DNA of 64,000 nucleotides, from NCBI RefSeq assembly GCF_009193175.1, contig NZ_VUKE01000004.1, positions 62,001 through 126,000 of the forward strand, read 5' to 3'. The notes below the pieces were generated by a model. The model did no database searches, was not told the DNA's origin, and saw only the letters and a program-made list of their open reading frames with translations. The translations under genes were made by a program, and so were the position numbers. Origin of the DNA: Georgenia ruanii (GTDB taxonomy: Bacteria > Actinomycetota > Actinomycetes > Actinomycetales > Actinomycetaceae). The number at the start of each line of letters is the position of its first letter. Positions within the stretch are counted from its first letter, which is position 1. This document shows, piece by piece, positions 26,907-35,866 of the stretch.

Positions 26907-29900
26907 ATGCACGCCCGCACGCCCCACGGCGTCCGGGTTCCAGCACTCAAGGATGTGGGGTTGACCGCCGTGGACACTTCCCGGAACCTGCCGGTGCGAG
27001 GCGTGCGGCAGCTCAGGCAGCGACTGGTCGCCGGGCTGGCCCTCGTGCTCGCCGTCGCGCTTCTCGGCCTCGGCGGACCGCCGACCGCACGGGCCGACAC
27101 GAGACCGGCTGACCCCCAGGCCCCCACCACCCCGGTCACCGTGTCAGCGGACGACCTCCCCACGCCGCAGATCAACGGGGTGGTCTGGTCGATGGCGATG
27201 GTCGGCGACGTCGTGTACGTCGGCGGGAGCTTCTCGGAGGCGCGGCCGGCCGGTTCGGCACCGGGGCAGAACACGGTGCCGCGGTCGAACATGATGGCGT
27301 TCGACGTCACCACCGGCCAGATGACGTCCTTCGCGCCGACGTTCAACCAGCAGGTGCGGTCGATCGCGGTGTCCCCGGACAAGACCCGCCTCTACGTCGG
27401 CGGTGAGTTCACGACCGTCAACGGTCAGCCCCGTCAACGCCTGGCGGCCTTCGACGTCGCCACGGGCGCGCTGGTCCCCGGCTTCGCTCCGCCGATGGGC
27501 TACCACGTCGCCGCCATCGTGGCCACCAACACGACGGTGTACGCCGGCGGCTCGTTCAACGGCGTGGGCAGCGCGAGCCGTCAGAACCTTGCGGCGTTCA
27601 ACGCGTCGAACGGGGCGTTGCTCGACTGGGCGCCGCAGGCCACCGGCGGCACCGTCGCGGCGCTCGCGATCAACCCCGAGGGCACCAAGGTCGCGGTCGG
27701 GGGCGGGTTCACCGCGCTCAACGGCTCGAGCAACCCCGGCTACGGGCTCGGCATGGTCGATGCGACCACCGGGGCAAGCCTGCCGTTCGCGGTCAACCAG
27801 TACGTTCGCAACGGCACCGTCGACGGCGCCATCGACACGCTCGCCACCGACGGTACGTACGTCTACGGCGGCGGCTGGACCTACGGCAAGAGCGGCGGCA
27901 CCTGGGAAGGCACCTTCGCGGCGAGCTGGAACGCCGGGGAGGTCCGGTGGCTCGACGACTGCCACGGGGACACGTATGGCGTCTACCCCGTCGGCGACGT
28001 GGTGTACGGCGCGGGACACACCCACTACTGCGAGAACATCGACGGTGTGCGCCAGGGGGCCGGCGGCGTCGGCGACTATCCGTACTACCGGGCGATCGCT
28101 CTCGGTAAGGCGCCCACCGGCACCGGGTCCTGGGAGCCGGACCAGGGGCGCTACTACAGCTTCGAGGGCCAGCCGACCTCATCGCAGCTGGGCTGGTACC
28201 CCCAGTTCAACGCCGGCACCTTCACCGGCCAGTTCCAAGGCCCGTGGAGCGTGGTCGGCAACAGCGACTACGTCGTGTACGGGGGCGAGTTCACCCGGGT
28301 CAACGGCACCAGTCAGCAGGGGCTCACACGGTTCACCGTGAGCGGCAAGGCCCCCAACGCCAAGGGACCGACCTTGTTCGCCGCGACCTACCCCCTGAAC
28401 GTGCGCTCGACGGGGGCCGGTCAGGTGCGGATCAGCTGGCGGACCAACGAGGACATCGACAACGAGTATCTGACCTACCGCGTCTACCGCGACACACAGA
28501 ACGCGGCAGGGCTGATCCACACGCGCAGCGCCGCGGCGCGGTTCTGGAACCCCTACACGATGGGCGTGACCGACAGCGGACTCGCGCCGGGCTCGACGCA
28601 CCAGTACCGCGTCGTCGTCACGGACCCCTTCGGGAACGTGGCCAACTCGCCGTGGACCAGCGTGACGGTGGCCTCGAGCGGCGCGGACAGCGCCTACGTC
28701 AAGGCGGTCTACGCCGGCCAACCGACGGACTACTGGCGGATGGGCGAGACCTCGGGGACCACGGCGGCCGACTCGGTCGGGTTCCACCCGCTCACCGCGG
28801 CCACCGGGATGAAGCGCACGTCGGCCGGCGCCATCAGGAACGACGGCGACGGCGCGGCCACCTTCGGCGGCACCAACACCGGCTGGGCCGCGACGACCAC
28901 ACCGGGCAACCCGCCCGACGTGTTCACGATCGAGACGTGGTTCAAGACGAGGACGACCGCGGGCGGTCGGCTGGTCGGGTGGAGCAACCGCAACACGCAG
29001 GGCAGCTCCAGCCGGCACGACCGGCAGCTCTACATGGACAACACCGGCCGCATCCACTTCGGCGTGAAGCCGAACGCCAGCAGGCTCGTGGTGAGCAGTC
29101 CCGGCCGCTACAACGACGGCGCCTGGCACCACGCCGTGGCCACGCTGTCCAAGAGCGGCATGCGGCTCTACCTCGACGGCAAGCAGGTGGGCGCGCGTAC
29201 CGACGTCACCGTCGGGCAGCACCTCGCGATCGGCTACTGGCGCATCGGCGGCGACACGGTCAGCGGCTGGCCATCGGCGCCGACGAGCGGCTACTTCGCC
29301 GGTGACATCGACGAGATCGCGATCTACAAGACCGAGCTGTCCGCGGCCGACATCGCGGCGCACTACGCGGCGGGCACCGGCGGAGCGGCCCCCAACAGCG
29401 CTCCTGTCGCCGCCTTCGGCTTCGGGACGAGCGCGCTGACCGTCACGGTGGACGGCGCGGGCTCGAGCGACGCGGACGGGACGATCGCGTCGTACGCGTG
29501 GACGTTCGGCGACGGCGGCAGCGCCACGGGCGCCCAGGCCAGCCACGCCTACGCCGCGCCCGGCACCTACCGGGTCACGCTCACGGTCACCGACGACGCC
29601 GGGGCGAGCGGCACCCTCGCCAAGGACGTCACGGTCACCGCCCCGCCGAACGCCGACCCGACGGCCTCCTTCACCATGGCGCCGAACGGGCTGACGCTGG
29701 CGGTCGACGGCACGAACTCCTCCGACCCGGACGGCACGATCGCGTCATACGCCTGGACGTTCGGGGACGGCGGCACCGCCTCCGGGCCGACGGCGAGCCA
29801 CACCTACGCCGTCACCGGCGCCTACGACGTCACGCTCACCGTCACGGACGACCGTGGCGCGACGAACACCCTGACGCAGAAGGCCGGCGTCAATGCCGAG

Positions 29901-30545
29901 ACCACGCCGTTCGCGCTGGACGCCTTCGGACGCTCGGTCACCAACGGCTGGGGAAGTGCCGACCTCGGCGGTGCCTGGGCACGCACCGGGACCGCGTCGA
30001 ACTTCGCGGTCACCAACGGGGTGGGGACGATCCGCATGGGCGCCCCTGGGGCCGGTCCCGCGGCGCAGCTGGCCGGGGTGTCCTCCAGCGGCACCGACGT
30101 TCGGGTCCGGGTCGGTGCCGACAAGGCGGCGACCGGGGGTGGCACCTACCTGACCGTGGAGCCCCGTCTCGTGTCCGGCGGCGATCGCTATTTCGCCGAC
30201 ATCAGGCAGCTGTCGACCGGTGAGGTCATGCTCATCCTCGGCCGGGCCGTGGGCGGCACGGAGACCAACCTGCAATCCAGGACGGTCGGCGGGCTCATGG
30301 TCGCGCCGGGCGACCTCGTCCAGGTGCGGGTGCAGGCGTTCGGGACCTCGCCGACGATCCTCCAGGCCAAGGTGTGGGCGACCGGCACCCCCGAGCCGGA
30401 GGCGTGGACGGCGTCGGTCACCGACTCGACGGCGGGGCTGCAGACCGCGGGCGGTGTCGGACTGCGGACGTATCTGTCCGGATCGGCCACCAACGCGCCG
30501 GTACTGGGCCTGTTCGACGACCTGTGGGCCGGACCGACGCCATGA
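26907..30545 (+). CDS. Secreted multidomain protein: DUF5122-like beta-propeller, FN3-like, LamG, two PKD, C-terminal beta domain (module 2 'B' gene)
   Basis: 1212 residues, paralogue of the protein at 9699 with one LamG domain instead of two. Signal peptide (~38-62, LVAGLALVLAVALLGLGG, then ARADT); propeller ~75-480 with YVGGEFTTVNGQPRQRLAAF repeats and the cluster DCHGDTY ... GHTHYC (Cys352, His353, His371, His373, Cys375); FN3-like ~490-580; LamG ~585-815 (GAWHHAVATL, GYWRIGGDT); two PKD (~825-1000; DGTIASYAWTFGDGG); C-terminal beta domain starting FALDAFGRSVTNGWGSADLGG (split from its neighbours here). Start uncertain: ATG 26907 chosen; TTG 26865 overlapping the previous stop, or GTG 26970, are alternatives. 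Likely an extracellular glycan-binding protein. Confidence 0.84.
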   Translation: MHARTPHGVRVPALKDVGLTAVDTSRNLPVRGVRQLRQRLVAGLALVLAVALLGLGGPPTARADTRPADPQAPTTPVTVSADDLPTPQINGVVWSMAMVGDVVYVGGSFSEARPAGSAPGQNTVPRSNMMAFDVTTGQMTSFAPTFNQQVRSIAVSPDKTRLYVGGEFTTVNGQPRQRLAAFDVATGALVPGFAPPMGYHVAAIVATNTTVYAGGSFNGVGSASRQNLAAFNASNGALLDWAPQATGGTVAALAINPEGTKVAVGGGFTALNGSSNPGYGLGMVDATTGASLPFAVNQYVRNGTVDGAIDTLATDGTYVYGGGWTYGKSGGTWEGTFAASWNAGEVRWLDDCHGDTYGVYPVGDVVYGAGHTHYCENIDGVRQGAGGVGDYPYYRAIALGKAPTGTGSWEPDQGRYYSFEGQPTSSQLGWYPQFNAGTFTGQFQGPWSVVGNSDYVVYGGEFTRVNGTSQQGLTRFTVSGKAPNAKGPTLFAATYPLNVRSTGAGQVRISWRTNEDIDNEYLTYRVYRDTQNAAGLIHTRSAAARFWNPYTMGVTDSGLAPGSTHQYRVVVTDPFGNVANSPWTSVTVASSGADSAYVKAVYAGQPTDYWRMGETSGTTAADSVGFHPLTAATGMKRTSAGAIRNDGDGAATFGGTNTGWAATTTPGNPPDVFTIETWFKTRTTAGGRLVGWSNRNTQGSSSRHDRQLYMDNTGRIHFGVKPNASRLVVSSPGRYNDGAWHHAVATLSKSGMRLYLDGKQVGARTDVTVGQHLAIGYWRIGGDTVSGWPSAPTSGYFAGDIDEIAIYKTELSAADIAAHYAAGTGGAAPNSAPVAAFGFGTSALTVTVDGAGSSDADGTIASYAWTFGDGGSATGAQASHAYAAPGTYRVTLTVTDDAGASGTLAKDVTVTAPPNADPTASFTMAPNGLTLAVDGTNSSDPDGTIASYAWTFGDGGTASGPTASHTYAVTGAYDVTLTVTDDRGATNTLTQKAGVNAETTPFALDAFGRSVTNGWGSADLGGAWARTGTASNFAVTNGVGTIRMGAPGAGPAAQLAGVSSSGTDVRVRVGADKAATGGGTYLTVEPRLVSGGDRYFADIRQLSTGEVMLILGRAVGGTETNLQSRTVGGLMVAPGDLVQVRVQAFGTSPTILQAKVWATGTPEPEAWTASVTDSTAGLQTAGGVGLRTYLSGSATNAPVLGLFDDLWAGPTP

Positions 30546-30575
30546 CGCGTGCCTGACGGGTCCGGAGTGGCGGGC

Positions 30576-30667
30576 CCGCACCGGACCGCAAGGTGTCCGC
30601 ACGTCCGGCCGGTTCCACCGTGCGGCCGGGGCAATCGGGCCCGTCCGGGCGGGCAACCGCCTAGCGT
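30576..30667 (+). promoter_or_regulatory. Bipartite upstream element and promoter (copy C) before the CDP-alcohol transferase operon
   Basis: CCGCACCGGACCGCAAG (30576) and GGGCAATCGGGCCCGTCCG (CAATCG at 30632) are 56 bases apart start to start, with TAGCGT at 30662-30667. This is the same architecture as copy B. Confidence 0.55.
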
Positions 30668-30713
30668 GGCGGGCCATGGCGCGCACGGCGCCAGGCCACA
30701 ACCCGGAGCGAGG

Positions 30714-31454
30714 ATGGACGTCACGACGAGAAGCTTCACGGAGGCGGTACGCGCCCTCGGGGTCGCGCAGAAGTCCAACAGGGGCGCTCCGCTGTACTCC
30801 CGACTGGTCAACCGGCCGTTGGGGCGGATCCTCGCCGCCGCGGCGCACCAGGTCGGCCTGAGCCCCAACCAGGTCACCGGTGTCAGCGCGTGCTTCACCT
30901 TCACCGGCATCGCCTTGGTCGCCATGGTGCCACCGTCACCCGCGATGGCGGCGGTGATCGCGGTGCTGCTCGTCATCGGCTACGGCCTCGATTCGGCGGA
31001 CGGGCAGCTCGCACGCCTGCTGGGCCGCGGTTCGCCGGCGGGGGAGTGGCTGGACCACGTCTGCGACAGCCTGAAGACGGCGACCATTCACCTCGCGGTA
31101 GTCGTCTCGCTGTATCGCTTCGCCGACCTCCCGACCGACCTTCTCCTCGTCGTTCCCCTCGCCTACAGCGCTCTCGACACGACGCTGTTCTTCGCCTTCA
31201 TTCTCACCGAGCGCCTGCGCAAGCCGAGCGGACCGCGCCTGGCCACCGCCGACAGTTCGCGGCCCTCGGTGCTTCGCGCGATGCTCTCCGCCCCCACCGA
31301 CTACGGGATCCTGTGCCTGGTCTTCTTCACCCTCGCCTGGCCGCACGTCTTCCTCGTCGCCTACGGGGTCATGCTGCTCGGCACCGCCGGCTACGCGCTG
31401 CTCGCCCTGCCCAAGTGGTACCGGGACGTCTCTCGCCTCCGTGAGGGGGCCTGA
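30714..31454 (+). CDS. CDP-alcohol phosphatidyltransferase family membrane protein
   Basis: 246 residues, five to six membrane segments. The complete family signature D-x2-DG-x2-AR-x8-G-x3-D-x3-D is present: Asp93, Asp96-Gly97, Ala100-Arg101, Gly110, Asp114, Asp118. These enzymes transfer a phospho-alcohol from a CDP-activated donor to an alcohol acceptor within the membrane (phosphatidylinositol phosphate, glycerophosphate and similar). The usual actinobacterial housekeeping members are elsewhere, so here it probably acts in the island's glycan or lipid pathway, perhaps with the TagD-like enzyme at 3016. The ATG 30714 has GGAGCGAGG. First gene of a three-gene operon. Confidence 0.87.
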   Translation: MDVTTRSFTEAVRALGVAQKSNRGAPLYSRLVNRPLGRILAAAAHQVGLSPNQVTGVSACFTFTGIALVAMVPPSPAMAAVIAVLLVIGYGLDSADGQLARLLGRGSPAGEWLDHVCDSLKTATIHLAVVVSLYRFADLPTDLLLVVPLAYSALDTTLFFAFILTERLRKPSGPRLATADSSRPSVLRAMLSAPTDYGILCLVFFTLAWPHVFLVAYGVMLLGTAGYALLALPKWYRDVSRLREGA

Positions 31455-31455
31455 G

Positions 31456-32715
31456 ATGGTGACGCCTGCCGACACGAGGTCGCCGGCGGTGGCGGAGGTG
31501 GCAACGACGCCGGCTCCCCCGACCGGGTACACGGTCCGGCGCGAGGATCAGTTCGACTTTCGCTCGTCCGAGTACGCCGACCTGTACGCCCGTGCCGACG
31601 CGACACCGTTCCAGCACGGCCTGTGGCTGCACACCCTGTACGAGGTGCTCGCTCCCCGTCGCGGCGCGCGCAGGCTGGTCGTCACCGTGCGCGACGCGGA
31701 GGGTCGCCTAGCGCTGGTGCTGCCGCTCACGCGCCGACGGCAGGGCCCGCTGCGGGTGGTCGAGTTCGCCGATCTCGGGGTGAGCGACTATGCCGCGCCG
31801 GTGCTCGACCCACGAGACGCTTCCGCCCTCCTCGGCGACGGTGGGCTCGCCCGGCAGATCCGCGCGGCCCTGGGGAGGTTCGACCTGCTGCGGATCGAGC
31901 GCGTCGCGAGCTCGCCCGACACCCTCGTGTCGCTGCTCGCCGGGGCCAGGGCGCGGCGCCACGCGTACCACACCCACCTGGTCGACCTTCCCGGCACGGT
32001 CGACGGCTGGTACGAGGGGCTCGATCCGCATTTCGTCAGGCACCTGGCGCGCGCGTACAAGCGGCTCCGACCCAAGGGGGACCGCCGGCTGCGGCGCATC
32101 ACCGACCCGGCCGAGGTCGAGCCGCTGATGGAGCGGATGCGCCACTTCCGCGCCGCTCGTTTCGCCGGCCGGCGCGGCGTCGACCTCCTCCAGGACGACG
32201 CCTGCGACGCGTTCTACCGTGCCGCCGCACGCGAGAGCGTGACGGACTTCCTCGGACGCCTGGTCGCGCTGGAGGTGGCCGGCGAGCCGGTGGCCGTGGC
32301 CTTCGGCCTGGCGGACCACACCTCGGAGCTGTTCATGCTGGTCGGCTATGACGTGGAGCGGCTAGCACGCTGCTCGCTGGGCCAGCTGATCGTCGACGAG
32401 CTGGTCCGAGATGCCATCGGCCGCGGCCAGCGCCACTTCGACCTCACGGTCGGCGACGAGCCGTACAAGGCAGACTTTGGCGCCCGACCGAGGCCGCTGT
32501 TCGAGGTCCGGCTGCGGCGGACACCGGTCGGCGCAGTCGGAGTGCTCGCGCGAGACGCCTACCTCGGGGCTCGCCGGGTCGCCAAGCGGGTGCTGCTGGC
32601 TCGCGAGGCGCGCCGGCAGGCCAAGGAGCAGCAACCCGGGCAGGCACGACCGGCCGGGCAGGGGAAGAAGCGGGCTGCTCCGGGCGCCCAGGCGCCTCGC
32701 GAACCGAGGGGGTAA
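31456..32715 (+). CDS. GNAT/FemAB-like acyltransferase (Acetyltransf_6 type)
   Basis: 419 residues with the split GNAT fold of the BioF2-like/CelD group: FQHGLWLHTLYEVLAPR at the N-terminus, central ARFAGRRGVDLLQDDACDAF (written here as its core), and DLTVGDEPYKADFGARPRPLFEV near 330-350, a very typical pattern in EPS-associated members. It may acylate a sugar or lipid intermediate. The ATG at 31456 lies one base after the previous stop with GAGGGGG as SD, so it is tightly coupled to the CDP-alcohol gene. The last 40 residues are basic and low-complexity (KEQQPGQARPAGQGKKRAAP). Confidence 0.82.
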   Translation: MVTPADTRSPAVAEVATTPAPPTGYTVRREDQFDFRSSEYADLYARADATPFQHGLWLHTLYEVLAPRRGARRLVVTVRDAEGRLALVLPLTRRRQGPLRVVEFADLGVSDYAAPVLDPRDASALLGDGGLARQIRAALGRFDLLRIERVASSPDTLVSLLAGARARRHAYHTHLVDLPGTVDGWYEGLDPHFVRHLARAYKRLRPKGDRRLRRITDPAEVEPLMERMRHFRAARFAGRRGVDLLQDDACDAFYRAAARESVTDFLGRLVALEVAGEPVAVAFGLADHTSELFMLVGYDVERLARCSLGQLIVDELVRDAIGRGQRHFDLTVGDEPYKADFGARPRPLFEVRLRRTPVGAVGVLARDAYLGARRVAKRVLLAREARRQAKEQQPGQARPAGQGKKRAAPGAQAPREPRG

Positions 32716-32717
32716 GG

Positions 32718-34202
32718 GTGCGTCTTGCAGTCCGGCTCGACCGTCGCTCCCTTCGCCGGTGGCATCTCGAGCTCGTCTCCGCGCTCGCCGGACGGGAAGA
32801 TCTCCAGGTCGGGGTGCGGTGGTACGACGGCCCCTCCCGCCCCGTCGCACCGGAGGTCGAGCGGCTCTTCGCGCTCGAACAGGTCCTGCACCGGCTGCCA
32901 CGCGGTCGCTCGGCGACGGTGTCCGCGCATCTCTTCGGCCCCTACCGCGACGGCTGGCCGCACCCGGAGGTGGTGCTCGACCTCGTCGGTGTGGCGGACG
33001 CGGACGTCCGCACGTGGCACCTGACCTTCGATGGCGGCACCGGCGAGGAGGCGCTCCTGGCCGCCCTGCTGGCCGGCCGGGCACCGGTGGTGCGCGTCGT
33101 CGACGCCGCGGCTGGCCGTGTCCTCGCCGCCGGCCGCCCGGGCAGCGAGAACCCGGCGGTGACCGTGGCCGCGTTCGAGGACGTCCTGGCGGGGTGCACG
33201 CAGCTGCTCCATGCGGCACTCGACGGTGACGGAGCGGCGCACATCGAGGACGGCGAGCACCTCCAGGTCCGACACGTCCCGCTCGTCCGGCGCGCCGGGC
33301 GGCTCGTCGCCCGGGCAGCCGTGCACCGCGCCTACCGGCTGCTGTACCGGGCACCGCACTGGCGGGTGGGCTGGCGGCGCGTCGACGACGGGCCCGACGT
33401 CATCGACCTGGGCGGGCACCCGCCATCAGGGTGGCGGGAGCTTCCGGACGACGGGTGGCACTTCTACGCCGACCCGTTTCCGATCCGGGTCGGGGACGCG
33501 ACCTACCTGTTCGTCGAGGATTTCGACCATCGCCTCGGCCGGGGGGTCATCTCGGTGGTCGAGTTCGGCCGCGACGGTCCGAGGGGCACCCCGTGGCCGG
33601 TGCTGGAGCACGATGCCCACCTGTCCTACCCGTTCGTGCTGCAGGACGGTGGACAGGTGTGGATGATTCCCGAGACCTCGGGCGCGGGGACTGTCGAGCT
33701 GTACCGCGCGACCCGGTTCCCCGCGGGGTGGACCCTGGAGGAGGTTCTGCTCGAGGGGATGGAGGTCAGCGACGCCACTCCCTTCCGCCACGGCGGGCGG
33801 TGGTGGCTCAGTGCCACGGTGCGCAACGGCGGCTCGTACTCCGATGCGCTCCACCTGTGGTCGGCCGAGCGCCTGCAGGGCCCGTGGTCGCCCCACTCTC
33901 GCAACCCGGTGCTCGTCGACATCGCCGCGGCCCGTCCCGCCGGCCGGGTGGTCAGCCGACACGGCCGGCTGATCCGGCCGGTCCAGGATGGTCGCCGGGG
34001 GTATGGCGCCGCCCTCGCCCTGGCAGAGGTCACCCGCCTCGACGACGACGCGTTCGAGCAGCGTGTCATCGCAACGATCGGACCGGGGCCGCGCTGGCCC
34101 GGTCATCGCCTCCACACGCTGAACCGCGCAGGCTGGCTGGAGGTCATCGACGGCTCCGCCTTCTCCCCGCGATATCGGCACCTGCCGCGTCCCGTCCGCT
34201 GA
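32718..34202 (+). CDS. GINT1-N-like (glucosamine inositolphosphorylceramide transferase N-terminal) propeller protein
   Basis: 494 residues, soluble. Residues 1-220 resemble the formyltransferase-like domain often fused to this family; ~240-485 contain the five-bladed GH43-like domain with GWHFYADPFPI, YLFVEDFDHRLGRGVISVVE, VWMIPETSGAGTVELYRA and DATPFRHGGRWWLSA, which is characteristic of the family. Bacterial members occur in polysaccharide clusters and are presumed to act on glycan substrates, but their reaction is not established. The GTG start follows the previous stop by two bases. A terminator with a T-run follows. Confidence 0.72.
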   Translation: MRLAVRLDRRSLRRWHLELVSALAGREDLQVGVRWYDGPSRPVAPEVERLFALEQVLHRLPRGRSATVSAHLFGPYRDGWPHPEVVLDLVGVADADVRTWHLTFDGGTGEEALLAALLAGRAPVVRVVDAAAGRVLAAGRPGSENPAVTVAAFEDVLAGCTQLLHAALDGDGAAHIEDGEHLQVRHVPLVRRAGRLVARAAVHRAYRLLYRAPHWRVGWRRVDDGPDVIDLGGHPPSGWRELPDDGWHFYADPFPIRVGDATYLFVEDFDHRLGRGVISVVEFGRDGPRGTPWPVLEHDAHLSYPFVLQDGGQVWMIPETSGAGTVELYRATRFPAGWTLEEVLLEGMEVSDATPFRHGGRWWLSATVRNGGSYSDALHLWSAERLQGPWSPHSRNPVLVDIAAARPAGRVVSRHGRLIRPVQDGRRGYGAALALAEVTRLDDDAFEQRVIATIGPGPRWPGHRLHTLNRAGWLEVIDGSAFSPRYRHLPRPVR

Positions 34203-34257
34203 AGGTCGCGTCGGTGCCATCTCGGTCTGCGGGCGGCATGCTGGTGTCGTGGTCGCG

Positions 34258-34301
34258 CCTCGGGCGTGGCGCCCACCCGAGGCAACGGATGGACATTTTT
34301 C
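34258..34301 (+). terminator. Intrinsic terminator with T-tract after the GINT1-like gene
   Basis: An 8-bp stem (34258-34265 with 34277-34284), 11-base loop, then ATTTTT at 34296-34301. A T-run is rare in this G/C-rich sequence. Confidence 0.6.
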
Positions 34302-34398
34302 GGACGGCGGCCGGGGTGCGGATATAACGGTGGCGGAGCGAACCGCGCGGCGGCGCCGCTTCGCCGACCACCGACCGTGCACGGGCCCGTCCGGGCGT

Positions 34399-34426
34399 CG
34401 TCATGCCCTGCGGTGGCGGCATGACG
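34399..34426 (+). promoter_or_regulatory. Inverted repeat upstream of the antiporter gene
   Basis: CGTCATGCC (34399-34407) and GGCATGACG (34418-34426) form a 9-bp perfect dyad 22 bases before the start at 34448. It could be an operator or a leader hairpin; nothing allows a choice. Confidence 0.45.
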
Positions 34427-34447
34427 TCGTGACCGAGAGGTGTGCAG

Positions 34448-35803
34448 ATGGAGCTGGGCGAGCAGCTGCCCGTGTGGAGCATCATCCCGTTCGTCGGGAT
34501 GCTGCTGTCCATCGCCGTCGTGCCGCTGGTGAACGCCCACTGGTGGGAGCGCCACCAGGGCAAGGTCTCGGCCTTCTGGGCGCTGGCCTTCTTCGTGCCG
34601 TTCCTCGTCGGCTTCGGCCCCGCGGTGGCACTCACCCACGGCGCCGAGGTCCTGCTGCTGGACTACCTGCCCTTCATCATCCTCATCCTGGGGCTGTTCG
34701 CCGTCACCGGCGGCATCGTCGTGCGCGGCTCGCTCTCGGGCACGCCCAAGGTCAACGTCGTCCTGCTGCTCGTCGGCACGCTGCTCGCCAGCTGGATCGG
34801 CACGACCGGGGCGGCCATGGTGATGATCCGTCCCCTGCTGCGGGCGAACGCCTGGCGGCGGCACCGCGTCCACCAGGTCGTCTTCTTCATCTTCCTCGTC
34901 GCCAACATCGGCGGGGCGCTGACCCCGATCGGCGACCCGCCGCTGTTCCTCGGGTTCCTGCGCGGCGTGCCGTTCTTCTGGACGATGCACCTGCTCGGCC
35001 CGGTGCTCCTCAACACCGCCGTGCTGCTCGTGGTCTTCTACCTCATCGACTCCCGCCTCATGCGGCGCGAGGGGCCGCACCCGGAGCACACCGGCGAGCG
35101 GGTGCGGGTGGACGGCCTCCACAACGTCGTCTTCCTGCTCATGATCGTCGGCGCCGTCATCCTCTCCGGTGCCCTGGCCCAGCAGCCGCTGTTCATGGAC
35201 ACGGCCACCGGGGAGGCCCGCGGCATCACGCTGGTCACCACCGCCGAGGGCCACGTGACCGTGCCGACCCTCGGCCTCCTGCGGGACGCCGTCATCCTCC
35301 TGGCCGCCCTGCTCGCCTTCCGCGGCACCCGTCGCGAGCTGCGCGCCGCCAACGGCTTCACCTGGGGGCCCATCCAGGAGGTGGCGATCCTCTTCGCGGG
35401 CATCTTCGTGACGATGATCCCCGCGCTGGCCATCCTCCAGGCCCGCGGCGGCGAGCTCGGCGTGACGAGCCCGGCCGCGTTCTTCTGGGCCACCGGCGCC
35501 CTGTCGAGCGTCCTCGACAACGCCCCGACCTATCTCGTCTTCCTGACCACCGCCGCCAGCCTCGGCGCCACCAGCGGGGTGGCGACGACCCTGGGCGTCA
35601 TCGACCCCCACCTCCTCATGGCGGTCTCCGCGGGCGCGGTGTTCATGGGGGCGAACACCTACATCGGCAACGCCCCGAACTTCATGGTCCGCTCGATCGC
35701 CGTCGAGGCCGGGGTCCGGATGCCCAGCTTCCTCGGCTACATGCGCTGGTCCCTCGGCGTGCTCATCCCGCTCTTCGTCCTCGACACCCTCCTGTTCTTC
35801 TAG
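34448..35803 (+). CDS. Sodium:proton antiporter/CitMHS-type (NhaD-like) membrane transporter
   Basis: 451 residues, about 11-12 membrane segments. IPFVGMLLSIAVVPL at the start, NIGGALTPIGDPPLFLGFLRG in the middle and NAPTYLVFL with ANTYIGNAPNFMVRSIA at the end match the IT-superfamily group annotated as sodium:proton antiporters (CitMHS_2/NhaE-like). The two half-symmetric GxTPIGDPP and IGNAPN loops are the ion-binding hairpins. ATG 34448 chosen over GTG 34442 because GAGAGG is 7 bases upstream. Codon use is more like core genes than its island neighbours. It stands alone, convergent with the gene at 35867. Confidence 0.88.
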   Translation: MELGEQLPVWSIIPFVGMLLSIAVVPLVNAHWWERHQGKVSAFWALAFFVPFLVGFGPAVALTHGAEVLLLDYLPFIILILGLFAVTGGIVVRGSLSGTPKVNVVLLLVGTLLASWIGTTGAAMVMIRPLLRANAWRRHRVHQVVFFIFLVANIGGALTPIGDPPLFLGFLRGVPFFWTMHLLGPVLLNTAVLLVVFYLIDSRLMRREGPHPEHTGERVRVDGLHNVVFLLMIVGAVILSGALAQQPLFMDTATGEARGITLVTTAEGHVTVPTLGLLRDAVILLAALLAFRGTRRELRAANGFTWGPIQEVAILFAGIFVTMIPALAILQARGGELGVTSPAAFFWATGALSSVLDNAPTYLVFLTTAASLGATSGVATTLGVIDPHLLMAVSAGAVFMGANTYIGNAPNFMVRSIAVEAGVRMPSFLGYMRWSLGVLIPLFVLDTLLFF

Positions 35804-35866
35804 GCCGGTTCCCGTCCGCCCGTGCCGCGACCCTGCCGGAAGCCGGGTACCGCGGCGGAAGGCTCG

